Source: Oscillospiraceae bacterium (GTDB taxonomy: Bacteria > Bacillota > Clostridia > Oscillospirales > Oscillospiraceae). Taken from it: 41,644 nt of DNA. Shown piece after piece: positions 24,870 through 36,673 of the stretch (its first letter is position 1; every line of letters begins with the position of its first letter). The stretch spans positions 1 to 41,644 of the forward strand of contig CADCHN010000013.1 in NCBI GenBank assembly GCA_902801295.1, in the 5' to 3' direction. Both the position numbers and the translations under genes were made by a program. Under the pieces are notes generated by a model, which worked only from the letters and a program-made list of their open reading frames with translations, was not told the origin of the DNA and did no database searches.

Positions 24870-26603
24870 TTAACCGAGGCTCTGCGCCCTGCAGAGCGCG
24901 GCGTAAACGCCGCCCTGCGCGACGAGCTCCTCGTGGCTGCCGCGCTCGACGATGTGCTCGCCCTCCACGACGGCGATCTCGTCGGCGTGGCGCACGGTGG
25001 ACAGGCGGTGGGCGACGATCACGGTCGTGCGTCCGACGCTCAGCTGCTCGAGCGCGGCCTGGATGCGCTGCTCGGTCACGGTGTCGAGCGCGGAGGTCGC
25101 TTCGTCGAGGATCAGGATCTTCGGGTTCTTCAAGAAGACGCGGGCGATGGAAATGCGCTGCTTCTGCCCGCCGGAGAGCATCACGCCGCGCTCGCCCACA
25201 TAGCTGTCGTAGCCCTGGGGCAGCGCCATGATTTCGTCGTGGATCTCAGCGCGCTTGGCGGCCTCGACGATCTCCTCGTCGGTGGCCTCCGGGCGGCCGT
25301 AGCGGATGTTTTCGCGGATCGTGTCGGCAAAGAGAAAGACGTCCTGCTGCAGGATGCCGATGTTGCGCCGCAGGCTCGACTGCGTCACGCTACGCACGTC
25401 CCTGCCGTCCACCAGCACCGCGCCGTCCGACACCTCGTAAAAGCGGGGCAGCAGCTGGCAGAGCGTGGTTTTGCCGCCGCCGGACGGGCCGACGAGAGCA
25501 AGCGTTTTGCCCGACTCGAGTTTCAGATTGATGTGACTGAGCACCGGGATGCCGTTGGAGTAGGCAAAGCTCACGTCGCGGTATTCGATCTCGCCGCGCA
25601 CGTCAGAGAGCGTTTTGGCGTCCGGCGCGTCCTGGATGTCGGCCTCGGTGCGCATGATCTCCAGAAAGCGCGTGAAGCCCGCGGTGCCCTGCATGTACTG
25701 CTCGGCAAACTGCGCGAGTTTGCGCACCGGGGTGACGAAGGTGGAGACGTAGAGGGTGAAGGTGACGAGATCCACCGCGTCCATGCGCCCGGCCATGATG
25801 AGCAGACCGCCCACCGTGATCACCAGCACCTGCATGATGCCGGTGGTGAATTCCATCCCGCTCATAAACAGACCCATCGTCTTGTAATATTCGACCTTTG
25901 CGCCCTTGAACATGTCGTTGGCGCGGTCAAATTTGCGGCCCTCCTGCTCCTCGTTGGCGAAGGCCTTGGCCACACGCACGCCGGAGATGCTGCTCTCGAT
26001 GGCGGCTGTGATCTCGGCGGTCTTGCGCTTGACCTCGATGTTGGCGCGCTTCATCCGCAGACGCTGGCTCAGCGTGAACCACAGGCAGACCGGCAGCGCA
26101 ATCGTCAGCACCAGCGCCAGCTCCCAGCGCAGGACAAACATCACGATCAGCGCGCCGACGATGGTCAGCGAGCAGATGATGACGTTTTCCGGTCCGTGGT
26201 GGCTCAGCTCCGTGATATCGAACAGCTCGCTCGTGATGCGGCTCATCAGCACGCCCGTGCGGTTCTGGTCGTAGAAGCGGAAGGAGAGCTTCTGCATATG
26301 TTCAAATAGGTCGCGCCGCATCTCGGCCTCCACCAGCACTCCCATGCGGTGGCCGAGCACGGTGATGACGTAGTAGAGCAGCGCCTTGGCCAGATACGCC
26401 AGCGCCATCACGCCCATCACCAGGAAAAACACGGTGTAGAGCTTCTGCGGCAGGTAGCTGCGCATCGCGCTGCGCGAGACGTAGGGGAACACAAGGTCGA
26501 TCACCGCCACCAGCAGCGCGCAGACCATGTCGATCAGGAAGAGCTTTTTCTGCCGCGCAATGTAGCGGATAAAGATTTTCATGGGTCTTTCGTTGTAATT
26601 CAT
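24870..26603 (-). CDS. ABC exporter, fused permease and ATPase
   Basis: A 577-aa half-transporter expected to act as a dimer. The N-terminal domain has six membrane helices (about 20-310) with the coupling motif GVRVAKAFANEEQE. The ATPase domain (about 340-577) has Walker A GPSGGGKTT, Q-loop ILQQDVFLF, signature LSGGQKQR, Walker B ILILDEATSALD and the H-loop VAHRLSTV. It resembles multidrug or lipid exporters of the MsbA/BmrA type; the substrate is unknown. ATG 26603 overlaps the rnhA stop in ATGA (26600-26603) and has GAGAGGGA upstream, so translation is probably coupled to rnhA. Confidence 0.93.
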   Translation of the reverse strand: MNYNERPMKIFIRYIARQKKLFLIDMVCALLVAVIDLVFPYVSRSAMRSYLPQKLYTVFFLVMGVMALAYLAKALLYYVITVLGHRMGVLVEAEMRRDLFEHMQKLSFRFYDQNRTGVLMSRITSELFDITELSHHGPENVIICSLTIVGALIVMFVLRWELALVLTIALPVCLWFTLSQRLRMKRANIEVKRKTAEITAAIESSISGVRVAKAFANEEQEGRKFDRANDMFKGAKVEYYKTMGLFMSGMEFTTGIMQVLVITVGGLLIMAGRMDAVDLVTFTLYVSTFVTPVRKLAQFAEQYMQGTAGFTRFLEIMRTEADIQDAPDAKTLSDVRGEIEYRDVSFAYSNGIPVLSHINLKLESGKTLALVGPSGGGKTTLCQLLPRFYEVSDGAVLVDGRDVRSVTQSSLRRNIGILQQDVFLFADTIRENIRYGRPEATDEEIVEAAKRAEIHDEIMALPQGYDSYVGERGVMLSGGQKQRISIARVFLKNPKILILDEATSALDTVTEQRIQAALEQLSVGRTTVIVAHRLSTVRHADEIAVVEGEHIVERGSHEELVAQGGVYAALCRAQSLG

Positions 26604-27037
26604 GCGAATTTTTCCCTCTCTGCCACAGCCATGGCGTCGCATCGGTTATTGTATTCGTTCTCGGCGTGTCCCTTGACCCAGTGATAGCGCATCTCATGCT
26701 GCCTCGTCAGATCCAGCAGCAGTTCCCAGAGATCGGGGTTCAGCGCAGGCTTTTTGTCACTCTTGATCCAGCCCTTTTTGCGCCAGCCCCAGGCCCAGCC
26801 CTTGTCCAGCGCGTCGATGACGTACTTGGAGTCGGAATAGAGCTCGACGGCGCAGGGCTCCTTGAGCGCCAGCAGTGCCTGGATGACGGCGGTCAGCTCC
26901 ATGCGGTTGTTGGTAGTCTGCGCCTCGCCGCCGGAGAGGATCTTCTCCCGGCCGTGATAGCGCAAAATTGCGCCCCAGCCGCCCGGCCCTGGATTGCCGC
27001 TGCAGGCCCCGTCGGTGTAGATTTCAACTGTTTTCAT
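26600..27037 (-). CDS. rnhA: Ribonuclease HI
   Basis: RNase HI (145 aa) cleaves RNA in RNA-DNA hybrids. All catalytic residues are present and keep near-E. coli numbering: Asp9 (YTDGACSGNPG), Glu47 (NNRMEL), Asp69 (LYSDSKYV), His124 (VKGHAEN), Asp134 (NNRCDAMA). The basic handle WAWGWRKKGWIKSDKKP is intact. ATG 27037 is chosen over the upstream frame start because AAGGATC lies 7 nt before it and MKTVEIYTDG is the family start. It lies downstream of gyrA and the two small membrane genes and overlaps the exporter by 4 nt. Confidence 0.97.
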   Translation of the reverse strand: MKTVEIYTDGACSGNPGPGGWGAILRYHGREKILSGGEAQTTNNRMELTAVIQALLALKEPCAVELYSDSKYVIDALDKGWAWGWRKKGWIKSDKKPALNPDLWELLLDLTRQHEMRYHWVKGHAENEYNNRCDAMAVAEREKFA

Positions 27038-27078
27038 ATCATTGATCCTTATAGGATTCTCCTTGAGGGGAAGGCATA

Positions 27079-27549
27079 TCACAGGTCGTGCTCGAAGCGG
27101 TTTTTCAGCACCAGGTACTCCTGTCGGTCAACAATGCCGTTTTTCAGCCACTCATCCAGCTGCGCGATGCGGCGCTGCCGGTCGCGGACAAAATGATCCT
27201 CGCCGCTCAGCTCGCAGGATACGCAGTAGGCGTCCGGCTGCGGAAAGCTGCGCTGCGCCGAAGGCTCGCGGCGCTGCATCGAGGGCACCGGGCGGTGCAG
27301 ATCCACCTCCGGCGTTTTCCGTCCCGCTGCCGCAGTTTGGCCGCCGCGCGCCGCAGGGGCGCTGCCTGCAGTCGTTCCTTTGCTTTTTTTCAGCTTTCCA
27401 AGAACCAAAGCCACGATGATCGCCAGCGTAATCAGCCCGAGAACAACAGGCGGAAGCTCCCCGTCCAGCGTACGCATCAGAAGCGGGATCAAAAGGATCA
27501 GCACGCCCCAGGAGACGCCGGATCTTTTTCTCTTCTGTTGATTGTTCAT
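27079..27549 (-). CDS. Small membrane protein with C-terminal SHOCT-like domain
   Basis: A 156-aa protein: a basic N-terminus (QQKRKRSG), two hydrophobic segments at about 12-25 and 33-50, then a long disordered Ala/Gly/Arg/Pro-rich region. One CXXC (YCVSCE) lies near residue 108. The end IAQLDEWLKNGIVDRQEYLVLKNRF looks like a SHOCT (short C-terminal) helix pair, a domain often found at the end of otherwise unrelated membrane proteins. Function unknown. GGAGGG precedes ATG 27549. It follows the 73-aa gene by 28 nt and precedes rnhA by 41 nt. Confidence 0.75.
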   Translation of the reverse strand: MNNQQKRKRSGVSWGVLILLIPLLMRTLDGELPPVVLGLITLAIIVALVLGKLKKSKGTTAGSAPAARGGQTAAAGRKTPEVDLHRPVPSMQRREPSAQRSFPQPDAYCVSCELSGEDHFVRDRQRRIAQLDEWLKNGIVDRQEYLVLKNRFEHDL

Positions 27550-27577
27550 CCCAAACCCTCCATACGGAATGCCGCAG

Positions 27578-27799
27578 TCACAGCGGCGGCAGCTTGTTTT
27601 CCTCTTCCTTGTCCTTCTTTTTCTTTTTGACCGCGTAGACCACCGCACTTACGACGAAGGCGAAGGCAATCGCCGCCAGCAGCTTCCAGCGGGCGTCCAT
27701 CTCCGGGAATAGCAGGTTCATCGCCAGATAGCCCAGGATCAGAGCCGCGCCCGCGATCCAGTTGGGTTTTCCCCATCTCTGCTCATGCTGTTCCCACAT
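27578..27799 (-). CDS. Small membrane protein (73 aa), unknown function
   Basis: This short gene starts 3 nt after the gyrA stop, with the ribosome-binding site (GGAGGA) inside the end of gyrA. It encodes two hydrophobic helices (about 15-31 and 39-57) and a highly charged tail (KKKKKDKEEENK). The tight spacing supports a real gene rather than a chance frame. I recognise no family. Confidence 0.7.
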   Translation of the reverse strand: MWEQHEQRWGKPNWIAGAALILGYLAMNLLFPEMDARWKLLAAIAFAFVVSAVVYAVKKKKKDKEEENKLPPL

Positions 27800-27802
27800 G
27801 GC

Positions 27803-30289
<2,487 letters not shown>

Positions 30290-30301
30290 GCTGTACTCCT
30301 G

Positions 30302-32233
30302 TTAAATGTCCAAGTTGACAACGTATTTGGCGTTGGTTTCGATCCATTCGCGGCGCGGTTCGACCTCTTCGCCCATCAGCACCGTAAAGACCTGGTCGGC
30401 CATGATGGCATCCTTGAGCGTGATGCGGCGCAGGGAGCGCTGCTCCGGGTCCATGGTGGTCTCCCACAGCTCGTGCGGGTCCATCTCGCCCAAACCTTTG
30501 AAGCGGTTGATATCCACCTTGGCGTTGGGGTTGTCGGCGCGCATTTCGGCGCTGATGCGGTCGCGCTCCTCGTCGGAGTAGGCCACGCGCTGCGTCTTGC
30601 CGCGCTGGAGCTTGTACAGCGGCGGCACCGCCGAGTAGACATAGCCGCGCTCGATGAGCGGGCGCATATAGCGGAAGAAGAAAGTCAGCAGCAGCGTCCG
30701 GATATGGCTGCCGTCCACGTCCGCATCGGCCATGATGATGATTTTGTGGTAGCGGAGCTTTTCGATGTTGAACTCGTCCCCGATGCCGGCGCCGAGCGCC
30801 ACGATCAGCGGATAGAGCTTGTCGTTTCCGTAGATTTTGTCGGCGCGCGCCTTTTCCACGTTGAGCATCTTGCCCCACATGGCGAGGATCGCCTGGAAGC
30901 GGCTGTCACGGCCCTGGATGGCAGAGCCCGCGGCGGAATCTCCCTCGACGATGTAGATTTCGCAGAGCGACGGGTCGCGCTCGTTGCAGTCCTGCAGCTT
31001 GTCCGGCATCTGGCCGGATTCCAGCCCGGTCTTGCGCCGGACGGATTCCTTGGCTTTGCGCGCGGCCTCGCGGGCGCGGTTGGCCATCATGGCCTTGTCC
31101 AGAATGGCCTTGGCGGCCTGGGGATGCTCCTCAAAATAGGTGGACAGCTGGTCGTTGACGATGCTGTCGACCAGGGTGCGGATGTAGGCGTTGCCCAGCT
31201 TCTGCTTGGTCTGGCCCTCAAACTGCGCCTCGGGGAGCTTGACGGAAATGACGGCGGAGATGCCCTCGCGCACGTCCTCGCCGGAGACCTTGTCGTCGCC
31301 CTTGATGATGTTGTTTTTCTGGCCGTAGGCGTTGATGACGCGCGTCAGGGCCGTTTTGAAGCCCGTTTCGTGCATGCCGCCCTCGGGCGTGTGGATGTCG
31401 TTGGCAAAGGAGACCAGGGTCTCGTTGTAGCCGTCGTTATACTGCAGCGCGATCTCAGCCACGGCGTCGCCCTTCGAGCCGGAGAGATAGATCACGTCCT
31501 CGTGCACCGGGGTTTTGTGGCGGTTGAGCCAGCTGACGAATTCGCGGATGCCGCCCTGATAGTAGAGCGTGTCCTCCTGCTCCCTGCCCTCGCGCTCGTC
31601 GCGCAGGATGATGGTCAGGCCGCCGTTGAGGAAGGCCTGCTCGCGCAGCCGGGTGTGCAGCACCTCGTAGTCGTAAACCACGTCGTCGAACATCTCGGGA
31701 TCGGGCTTGAAGCGCACGGTCGTGCCCGTGCGGTCGGTGGTGCCCACCACGTGAATCTCCTCGGTGATTTCGCCGCGTGCAAAGCGCATCTGAAAGATTT
31801 TTCCCTCCTTGTGGACCTGGACCTCCAGCCACTCGGAGAGGGCGTTGACCACACTCGCGCCGACGCCGTGCAGACCGCCGGAGACCTTGTAGCCTCCGCC
31901 GCCGAATTTGCCGCCGGCGTGCAGCACCGTAAAGACGACCTCGAGGGCGCTCTTGCCGGTCTGCTCCTGGATATCCACGGGGATGCCGCGGCCGTTGTCG
32001 CGCACGCGGATCACGTCGCCCTGCTCGATCGTCACCTCGATGGCCGAGCAGAAGCCGGCCAGCGCCTCGTCGATGGAGTTATCGACGATCTCATAGACCA
32101 GATGATGCAGACCGGAGGAGGAGGTGGAACCGATATACATACCGGGGCGCTTGCGCACCGCCTCGAGCCCCTCCAGCACCTGAATTTGCGAGGCGTCGTA
32201 TTCCTGCTTGACCTGTTCGATATTCTCAGACAT
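30302..32233 (-). CDS. gyrB: DNA gyrase subunit B
   Basis: GyrB (643 aa) is the ATPase subunit. The GHKL ATP site has [10 protein letters not shown] (Glu48 catalytic), DNGRGIP (79-85) and [11 protein letters not shown] (120-130). The TOPRIM domain has EGDSA (430-434) and DADVDG (503-508). The segment after EGDSA reads [24 protein letters not shown], with Trp453 where E. coli has Lys447, a position linked to quinolone response. The C-terminal [13 protein letters not shown] is typical and there is no E. coli-type insert. It lies 42 nt after remB. Confidence 0.98.
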   Translation of the reverse strand: MSENIEQVKQEYDASQIQVLEGLEAVRKRPGMYIGSTSSSGLHHLVYEIVDNSIDEALAGFCSAIEVTIEQGDVIRVRDNGRGIPVDIQEQTGKSALEVVFTVLHAGGKFGGGGYKVSGGLHGVGASVVNALSEWLEVQVHKEGKIFQMRFARGEITEEIHVVGTTDRTGTTVRFKPDPEMFDDVVYDYEVLHTRLREQAFLNGGLTIILRDEREGREQEDTLYYQGGIREFVSWLNRHKTPVHEDVIYLSGSKGDAVAEIALQYNDGYNETLVSFANDIHTPEGGMHETGFKTALTRVINAYGQKNNIIKGDDKVSGEDVREGISAVISVKLPEAQFEGQTKQKLGNAYIRTLVDSIVNDQLSTYFEEHPQAAKAILDKAMMANRAREAARKAKESVRRKTGLESGQMPDKLQDCNERDPSLCEIYIVEGDSAAGSAIQGRDSRFQAILAMWGKMLNVEKARADKIYGNDKLYPLIVALGAGIGDEFNIEKLRYHKIIIMADADVDGSHIRTLLLTFFFRYMRPLIERGYVYSAVPPLYKLQRGKTQRVAYSDEERDRISAEMRADNPNAKVDINRFKGLGEMDPHELWETTMDPEQRSLRRITLKDAIMADQVFTVLMGEEVEPRREWIETNAKYVVNLDI

Positions 32234-32275
32234 TGATTCTAATCCTTTCCTTATGGGGAACTGTTTTCCATCCGT

Positions 32276-32533
32276 TCATACCAAATCGCTCTCGCTGCGC
32301 CTGAGCAGCGTAGCAGCGGCCATTTGGCTCAAAATCACGGTTTTTTTGCCGTTTTCACAGCACACAACGAAGGATTTTGGCAAATCCTCCGCCGCGTTGA
32401 CGACTTCTCCGGCCCTGTCCGCCATGTTGAGATATTTGCGCGTTACATGGCTCTGACTGGTGATGTCCAGATCAAAGATGCCGATGATCGTCTGTTTGGG
32501 GATCACCGTCCCCTTGCCCAAATGAAGATACAT
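32276..32533 (-). CDS. remB: RemB/YaaB-type DUF370 regulator
   Basis: An 85-aa protein starting MYLHLGKGTVIPKQTIIGIFDLD, the DUF370 signature. DUF370 proteins of Bacillus (RemA, RemB) regulate extracellular matrix genes; remB (yaaB) lies between recF and gyrB, exactly as here. The remainder (SHVTRKYLN, KSFVVCCENGKKTVILSQMA and TLLRR) matches the family. The start follows a modest GGAAACGGA site. It is 15 nt downstream of recF and probably cotranscribed with it. Confidence 0.92.
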   Translation of the reverse strand: MYLHLGKGTVIPKQTIIGIFDLDITSQSHVTRKYLNMADRAGEVVNAAEDLPKSFVVCCENGKKTVILSQMAAATLLRRSESDLV

Positions 32534-32548
32534 AGATAAATCCGTTTC

Positions 32549-33655
32549 CTAATTGGATTTGATCCTTCCTTTTTCGACGAACAGCACCTTGCCGCCGGTG
32601 CGCTGGGAAATTCCCTCGTCCTCGCAGCAGGTAATCAGCGTCTGTCCGCCGCCGATGCGGTTGAGGACAAACTCCTGCCGCCGCGGGTCGAGCTCGGACA
32701 GCACGTCGTCCAGCAGCAAAATGGGATATTCCCCGGTTTCAGCCAGGAAAATTTCCCGTTCGGCCAGCTTCAGCGACAGCGCCGCCGTGCGCGTCTGCCC
32801 CTGGGAGGCAAAGCTCCGTGCCGGGCGGCCGTTGATGCTGATCTCCAGATCGTCCTTATGGGCGCCGGTCAGGCATTGGCCGGCCTCCAGCTCGGCCTGG
32901 CGGTGCCGCTCCTGGTGCTCGCAGATGTCATAATAGATTTCCTTCACGCCTTCGGTCGGATCCTTCACCGTGCTCACGGTGCAGTAGTGCAGGCTCAGCG
33001 CCTCACCCTCGCCGGAAAACTCCCGGTGGATCGGCGCCGCGGCCTCGTGCAGCCGCGCGGCAAAGGCGGCGCGATAGCGGATCAGATGCGCCGAAGCGCG
33101 CGCCATCGCGTCAGAAAATTCGTCGAGCGTGTCGAGCAGCGATGGCTTTTCCCGCCAGTCCTTCAAAATGCGGCTTTTGTGCTCGTACAGGCGGTTGAAT
33201 TCCGCCAGCACCTCGGCGTAGCGCGGGCGAATCTGGCTGATGGCGTTGTCCATCAGCCGCCGGCGGACGGCCGCGCCCTCTTTGATGAGGTTCAGATCGT
33301 CCGGGCAGAACAGCACCGTGTTGACGACGGCGCTCAGTTCCCCGGCTGTTTTTTTCACACCGTTGACCTGAATTTTTTTGGCCTGTCCCGGCTGCATCAG
33401 CAGCCGCAGGCTCTGCTGCCGCTCGTGGCTGTACACCTCGGCCAGAATCTCCGCCGCGCTGTAGCCGAAGCCGATCAGCTCCCGGTCAAAACGGGTGCGG
33501 AAACTGCGCCCGGCCGACAGCATGTATACAGCCTCCAGCAGATTGGTTTTGCCCTGGGCATTCGGCCCGGTGATGACGTTGGTGCCGGGGGCAAAGTCCG
33601 CCGTCTCCCACTCGTAGTTGCGAAAGCCGTTGAGGGCGATTTTTTCGACTCTCAT
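32549..33655 (-). CDS. recF: DNA replication and repair protein RecF
   Basis: RecF (368 aa) is an SMC-like ATPase that helps load RecA at gaps with RecO and RecR. Walker A GPNAQGKT lies at 30-37, with the signature region [18 protein letters not shown] and Walker [15 protein letters not shown] in the C-terminal third. The start [14 protein letters not shown] is typical. ATG 33655 overlaps the yaaA stop (ATGA), indicating translational coupling. The position after dnaN-yaaA is the standard origin-proximal arrangement. Confidence 0.97.
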   Translation of the reverse strand: MRVEKIALNGFRNYEWETADFAPGTNVITGPNAQGKTNLLEAVYMLSAGRSFRTRFDRELIGFGYSAAEILAEVYSHERQQSLRLLMQPGQAKKIQVNGVKKTAGELSAVVNTVLFCPDDLNLIKEGAAVRRRLMDNAISQIRPRYAEVLAEFNRLYEHKSRILKDWREKPSLLDTLDEFSDAMARASAHLIRYRAAFAARLHEAAAPIHREFSGEGEALSLHYCTVSTVKDPTEGVKEIYYDICEHQERHRQAELEAGQCLTGAHKDDLEISINGRPARSFASQGQTRTAALSLKLAEREIFLAETGEYPILLLDDVLSELDPRRQEFVLNRIGGGQTLITCCEDEGISQRTGGKVLFVEKGRIKSN

Positions 33656-33864
33656 GCCTGCTGAATGTCCAGCTCGAAGCGGTCAAAGCGCACCCGGTCG
33701 CCGGGGCGGATCTTTTTGCCGCGCATCGTGCAGACTTCGCCGTTGACCGTGACGAGACCCTCGGCGATGACCGTCTTGGCCTCGCCGCCGGTGCCGACCA
33801 GCGCAGCATATTTCAGCAGCGCGTCGAGCTTGATGAATTCGGTATTGATGGTAATGGTTTCCAT
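33652..33864 (-). CDS. yaaA: S4-domain RNA-binding protein YaaA/RlbA
   Basis: A 70-aa S4-like protein: [48 protein letters not shown] is the YaaA pattern, with the S4 RNA-binding surface in [16 protein letters not shown]. It always lies between dnaN and recF in Firmicutes and is implicated in ribosome assembly or RNA binding. It starts 3 nt after dnaN and overlaps recF by 4 nt. Confidence 0.94.
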   Translation of the reverse strand: METITINTEFIKLDALLKYAALVGTGGEAKTVIAEGLVTVNGEVCTMRGKKIRPGDRVRFDRFELDIQQA

Positions 33865-33867
33865 AGC

Positions 33868-34980
33868 TTATTCTCCCGCTCTCAGACGGACGGGCAGAAT
33901 CATGTAGGTGAAGTTCTTGCTGCCGTCGGCGGCCTCGATCACGCTGGGAGAAGCGGCGGTGTTCAGACAGATGTGCAGCTTGTCCGTGCCGGAGGCTTTG
34001 AGTGCATCCATCAGATAGCGGTCGTTGAAGCCGATCTCCAGATCCTCGCCGCTGCCCTCGCAGGAGCACTGATCCTCCGCCTTGCCGACCGGCGTCACGC
34101 ACAGGCAGTCGATCAAACCGTCGCTGAAGCGCATCCGCACGGGAGAGGAGTTTTTCTCGCTGACGATCAGCGCCACGCGGTCGATCACACTCATCAGTTC
34201 AGCGCGATCAACCTCGATCACATGGCGGAAGTTTTCGGGGATGGATTTGCGGTAGTTGAGGAACTCGCCCTCGAGCCGGCGCGTAACGACCACGGTCTCT
34301 CCGATGGCAAAGGAGATGTGCTTGCTGCCGACGGAAATCTGCACCTCGCCCTCCTCGTCGGAGCAGATGCGCTCCACGTCGCTGAGCGCGGAGCCGGGCA
34401 CGACGAAGCTGCAGTTTTCGAGCTTGCCTTCCTCAATCTCCTCGCAGCGCTTGGCCAGGCGGTAGCCGTCCACGGACACCATCGTGAGCGCCTTGTCCTC
34501 AATTTCAAAGAGGGTACCGGTGTAGATCGGGCGCACGTCGCTGGTGGCGACGGCGAAAATGGTCTGGTTGATCATGCTGCGCAGGGTCTTCTGCGGCAGC
34601 GTGATGTTGTTGACGCTGTCTACACTGGGCATTTCCGGATAATCGCCGGAGAAGATGCCCATAAAGTGAAAGTCGCTGCGGCCGCATTTGACGTTGACGG
34701 TGTTGTTGCTGTCGGTCGTCACGGTGACGATGCCGTCCGGCAGACGGCGGATCATCTCGCCGAAGAGCCTCGCGCCGACAACGATGGAGCCGGTCTCTTC
34801 CACTTCGGCGCCGATCGTGGTATAGATGCCCTCTTTCAGGTCATAGCCTGTCACGCGCAGATCGGCGGTCGCCTGCAGCAGCAGACCCTCGAGCGCAGGG
34901 ATGGGGCTCTTGGAGGCGGCGGCGCGGGATGCGATCGTCACGGCGTTCTGAAGCAGATATTTTTCACAGCTGAATTTCAT
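33868..34980 (-). CDS. dnaN: DNA polymerase III sliding clamp (beta)
   Basis: DnaN (370 aa) dimerises into the ring that tethers polymerase III and binds many repair partners. Three clamp repeats are present; landmarks include KSPIPALEGLLLQA (about 24-37), FPGDYPEMP-like SGDYPEMP, VDGYRLAKR (about 170) and the partner-binding C-terminus YMILPVRLR. GAGGAGGA precedes ATG 34980. It is the first gene after the putative origin and begins the tightly packed set dnaN-yaaA-recF-remB-gyrB-gyrA. Confidence 0.98.
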   Translation of the reverse strand: MKFSCEKYLLQNAVTIASRAAASKSPIPALEGLLLQATADLRVTGYDLKEGIYTTIGAEVEETGSIVVGARLFGEMIRRLPDGIVTVTTDSNNTVNVKCGRSDFHFMGIFSGDYPEMPSVDSVNNITLPQKTLRSMINQTIFAVATSDVRPIYTGTLFEIEDKALTMVSVDGYRLAKRCEEIEEGKLENCSFVVPGSALSDVERICSDEEGEVQISVGSKHISFAIGETVVVTRRLEGEFLNYRKSIPENFRHVIEVDRAELMSVIDRVALIVSEKNSSPVRMRFSDGLIDCLCVTPVGKAEDQCSCEGSGEDLEIGFNDRYLMDALKASGTDKLHICLNTAASPSVIEAADGSKNFTYMILPVRLRAGE

Positions 34981-35064
34981 CGGTATTCCTCCTCAGGAAA
35001 ATAAAATTTGTTTATCTATCCATCTTATCTTTTGTTTTGTTATTGTTGTTGTAAGGAAAAAAAT

Positions 35065-35208
35065 TGTGGAAAAGGGGCTTTTTTCTGATGAACGCTGGGT
35101 TTTTGCTGTGGAGAAAAAAGTAGATAATTTTCTGTTTTCCAACAGAAGAGGAAAAGCAAATTTTATCAACCGTTTTCTTTTCCACTTTTGACAGCAAATT
35201 GTGGAAAC
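35065..35208. promoter_or_regulatory. Putative oriC with DnaA-box-like sites in the dnaA-dnaN gap
   Basis: The 231-bp gap is far more AT-rich than its neighbours. Minus-strand sites resembling the DnaA box TTWTNCACA lie at 35065-35073 (TTTTCCACA, exact), 35107-35115 (TTCTCCACA, one mismatch) and 35200-35208 (GTTTCCACA, one mismatch). A plus-strand TTTTCCACT lies at 35178-35186. Towards dnaN, T-rich and GATA-like repeats (about 35010-35036) could be an unwinding element. Firmicutes origins often include this gap. Origin function is inferred. Confidence 0.65.
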
Positions 35209-35211
35209 TTG

Positions 35212-36516
35212 TCAGGAATTGATATTGGAGGTAATGTCTCGGATCGTACCGGCCATGACCGGATCGGCCTTGACCAGATCCTCTACCTTTCGGATGGAGG
35301 CCAGGACGGTGGCGTGGTTGCGGTCCTGATATTCGGCTCCGATCTCCTGCAGGGAGAGATTCGTCAGTGAGCGCATCAGATACATCGACACCTGACGGGC
35401 CTTGGCCACCTGCTTGGAGCGGTTCTGGCCGCGGATCTCGTCGCTGCTGAGCGAGTAGTAACGCGCGGTTTCACGGATGATCACGTCCGGCGTCGGGATG
35501 TAGCTGCCGGTCCGGATCACGTCCTTGATGGCCCGGTCGACCGATTCCGTGGTGATGACGTCGTTGATGATCTCCTTATAGGCGGTCAGGCGGTTGATGA
35601 CGCCCTCCAGCTGCCGGATATTGGAGGTGATTTTCTCGGCAATGTACTCCACGGCCTCATTGGAGAGGATCAGGCCGCGCTGCGCGGATTTGTGACGGGT
35701 GATGGCCATGCGCGTCTCAAGATCGGGCGGCTGAATATCGGCCATCAGGCCGCCTTCAAAGCGCGTGCGCAGACGGTCGTCCAGCGTGCTCATTTCCATC
35801 GGCGGCCGGTCGGAGGTAATCACAATCTGGTGGCCGGCCTCATAGAGATTGTTGAAGGTGTGGAAAAATTCGTTCTGCGTGGCCTGTTTACCGGCAATAA
35901 ACTGGATATCGTCCACCAAAAACAGGTCGACGTTGCGGTATTTGCTGCGAAATTCCTCGCCGCTGCCCTCCTGGATGGCCTTGACCATCTGCACCGTGAA
36001 ATCGTCGCCCTTGATATAGGCGATTTTCTTGGTGGGGTCCTTTTCCTGGATATACTGGCCGATCGCGCGCAGCAGGTGGGTCTTGCCCAGGCCGGAGTTG
36101 CCGTAGATAAACAGCGGATTGTAGGTCACGCCGGGATTCTCGGCGACGCTGACGGCGGCGGCGTGGGCAAAGCGGTTGGAGTTGCCGACGATAAAGTCGT
36201 CAAAGGTGTAGCCAGCGGTCTCCGGCAGGGAATTTTCTGCTTTTTTCTTGACCTCATAGTCCCGGATCTCGTCGCCGGAGAGCACCTGCAGCTCAAAATC
36301 CTGGGAAAAGAGCTCGCTCAGAGCCTCCTTGATGATGCTGCCGTAGCGCGTGGCAATGATATTTCCCTTGAATTCGTTGGGACTGTGCAGCACCAGACTG
36401 TTGCCGTCCAGACCGACGGGCGTGCAGTCGTCAAACCAGGTTTTCATGGCGGTCGGCGTCAGTTTGGCGGATAAAACGTCCAGAATGCTCTGCCAGATAT
36501 CGTTGAGAGAATTCAC
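35212..36516 (-). CDS. dnaA: Chromosomal replication initiator DnaA
   Basis: DnaA (434 aa) opens the origin. Domain I starts NSLNDIWQSILDVLSAKLTP. The AAA+ domain has Walker A GNSGLGKTHL (about 138-147), Walker B LFLVDDIQF and the arginine finger region RLRTRFEGGL. Domain IV ends with the DNA-binding helices SSDEIRGQNRSKQVAKARQ and DRNHATVLASIRKV. GTG 36516 is chosen because AAGAGGTG lies 6 nt upstream; the in-frame GTG at 36525 is part of that site. A consensus promoter lies 40 nt upstream. Domain II is short, so the protein is at the small end of the family. Confidence 0.97.
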   Translation of the reverse strand: MNSLNDIWQSILDVLSAKLTPTAMKTWFDDCTPVGLDGNSLVLHSPNEFKGNIIATRYGSIIKEALSELFSQDFELQVLSGDEIRDYEVKKKAENSLPETAGYTFDDFIVGNSNRFAHAAAVSVAENPGVTYNPLFIYGNSGLGKTHLLRAIGQYIQEKDPTKKIAYIKGDDFTVQMVKAIQEGSGEEFRSKYRNVDLFLVDDIQFIAGKQATQNEFFHTFNNLYEAGHQIVITSDRPPMEMSTLDDRLRTRFEGGLMADIQPPDLETRMAITRHKSAQRGLILSNEAVEYIAEKITSNIRQLEGVINRLTAYKEIINDVITTESVDRAIKDVIRTGSYIPTPDVIIRETARYYSLSSDEIRGQNRSKQVAKARQVSMYLMRSLTNLSLQEIGAEYQDRNHATVLASIRKVEDLVKADPVMAGTIRDITSNINS

Positions 36517-36555
36517 AAAAAACACCTCTTTGGCGATAGTTTCCTTATCCTAACC

Positions 36556-36584
36556 ATTATATCAAAATACCTGCCTGTTTGCAA
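36556..36584 (-). promoter_or_regulatory. dnaA promoter (TTGCAA-17-TATAAT)
   Basis: Minus-strand -35 TTGCAA (36579-36584), 17-nt spacer, perfect -10 TATAAT (36556-36561). I see no DnaA box overlapping it, unlike autoregulated dnaA promoters in other bacteria; the boxes are downstream of dnaA. Confidence 0.8.
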
Positions 36585-36614
36585 GGGATTTGGAAGATCT
36601 AAATAATAATATAG

Positions 36615-36660
36615 TAGCCAAATGCGGCTAAAAGAAAACCTTGAGCAAAGGCTCAAGGTT
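36615..36660 (-). terminator. dpaB terminator plus a second small hairpin
   Basis: Read on the minus strand, AACCTTGAGC/GCTCAAGGTT (arms 36651-36660 and 36637-36646, loop CTTT) is followed by a T-rich tail. A second 5-bp hairpin TAGCC/GGCTA (36615-36630) follows directly. The pair separates dpaB from the dnaA promoter. Confidence 0.75.
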
Positions 36661-36673
36661 TCAAATTTAAGAA

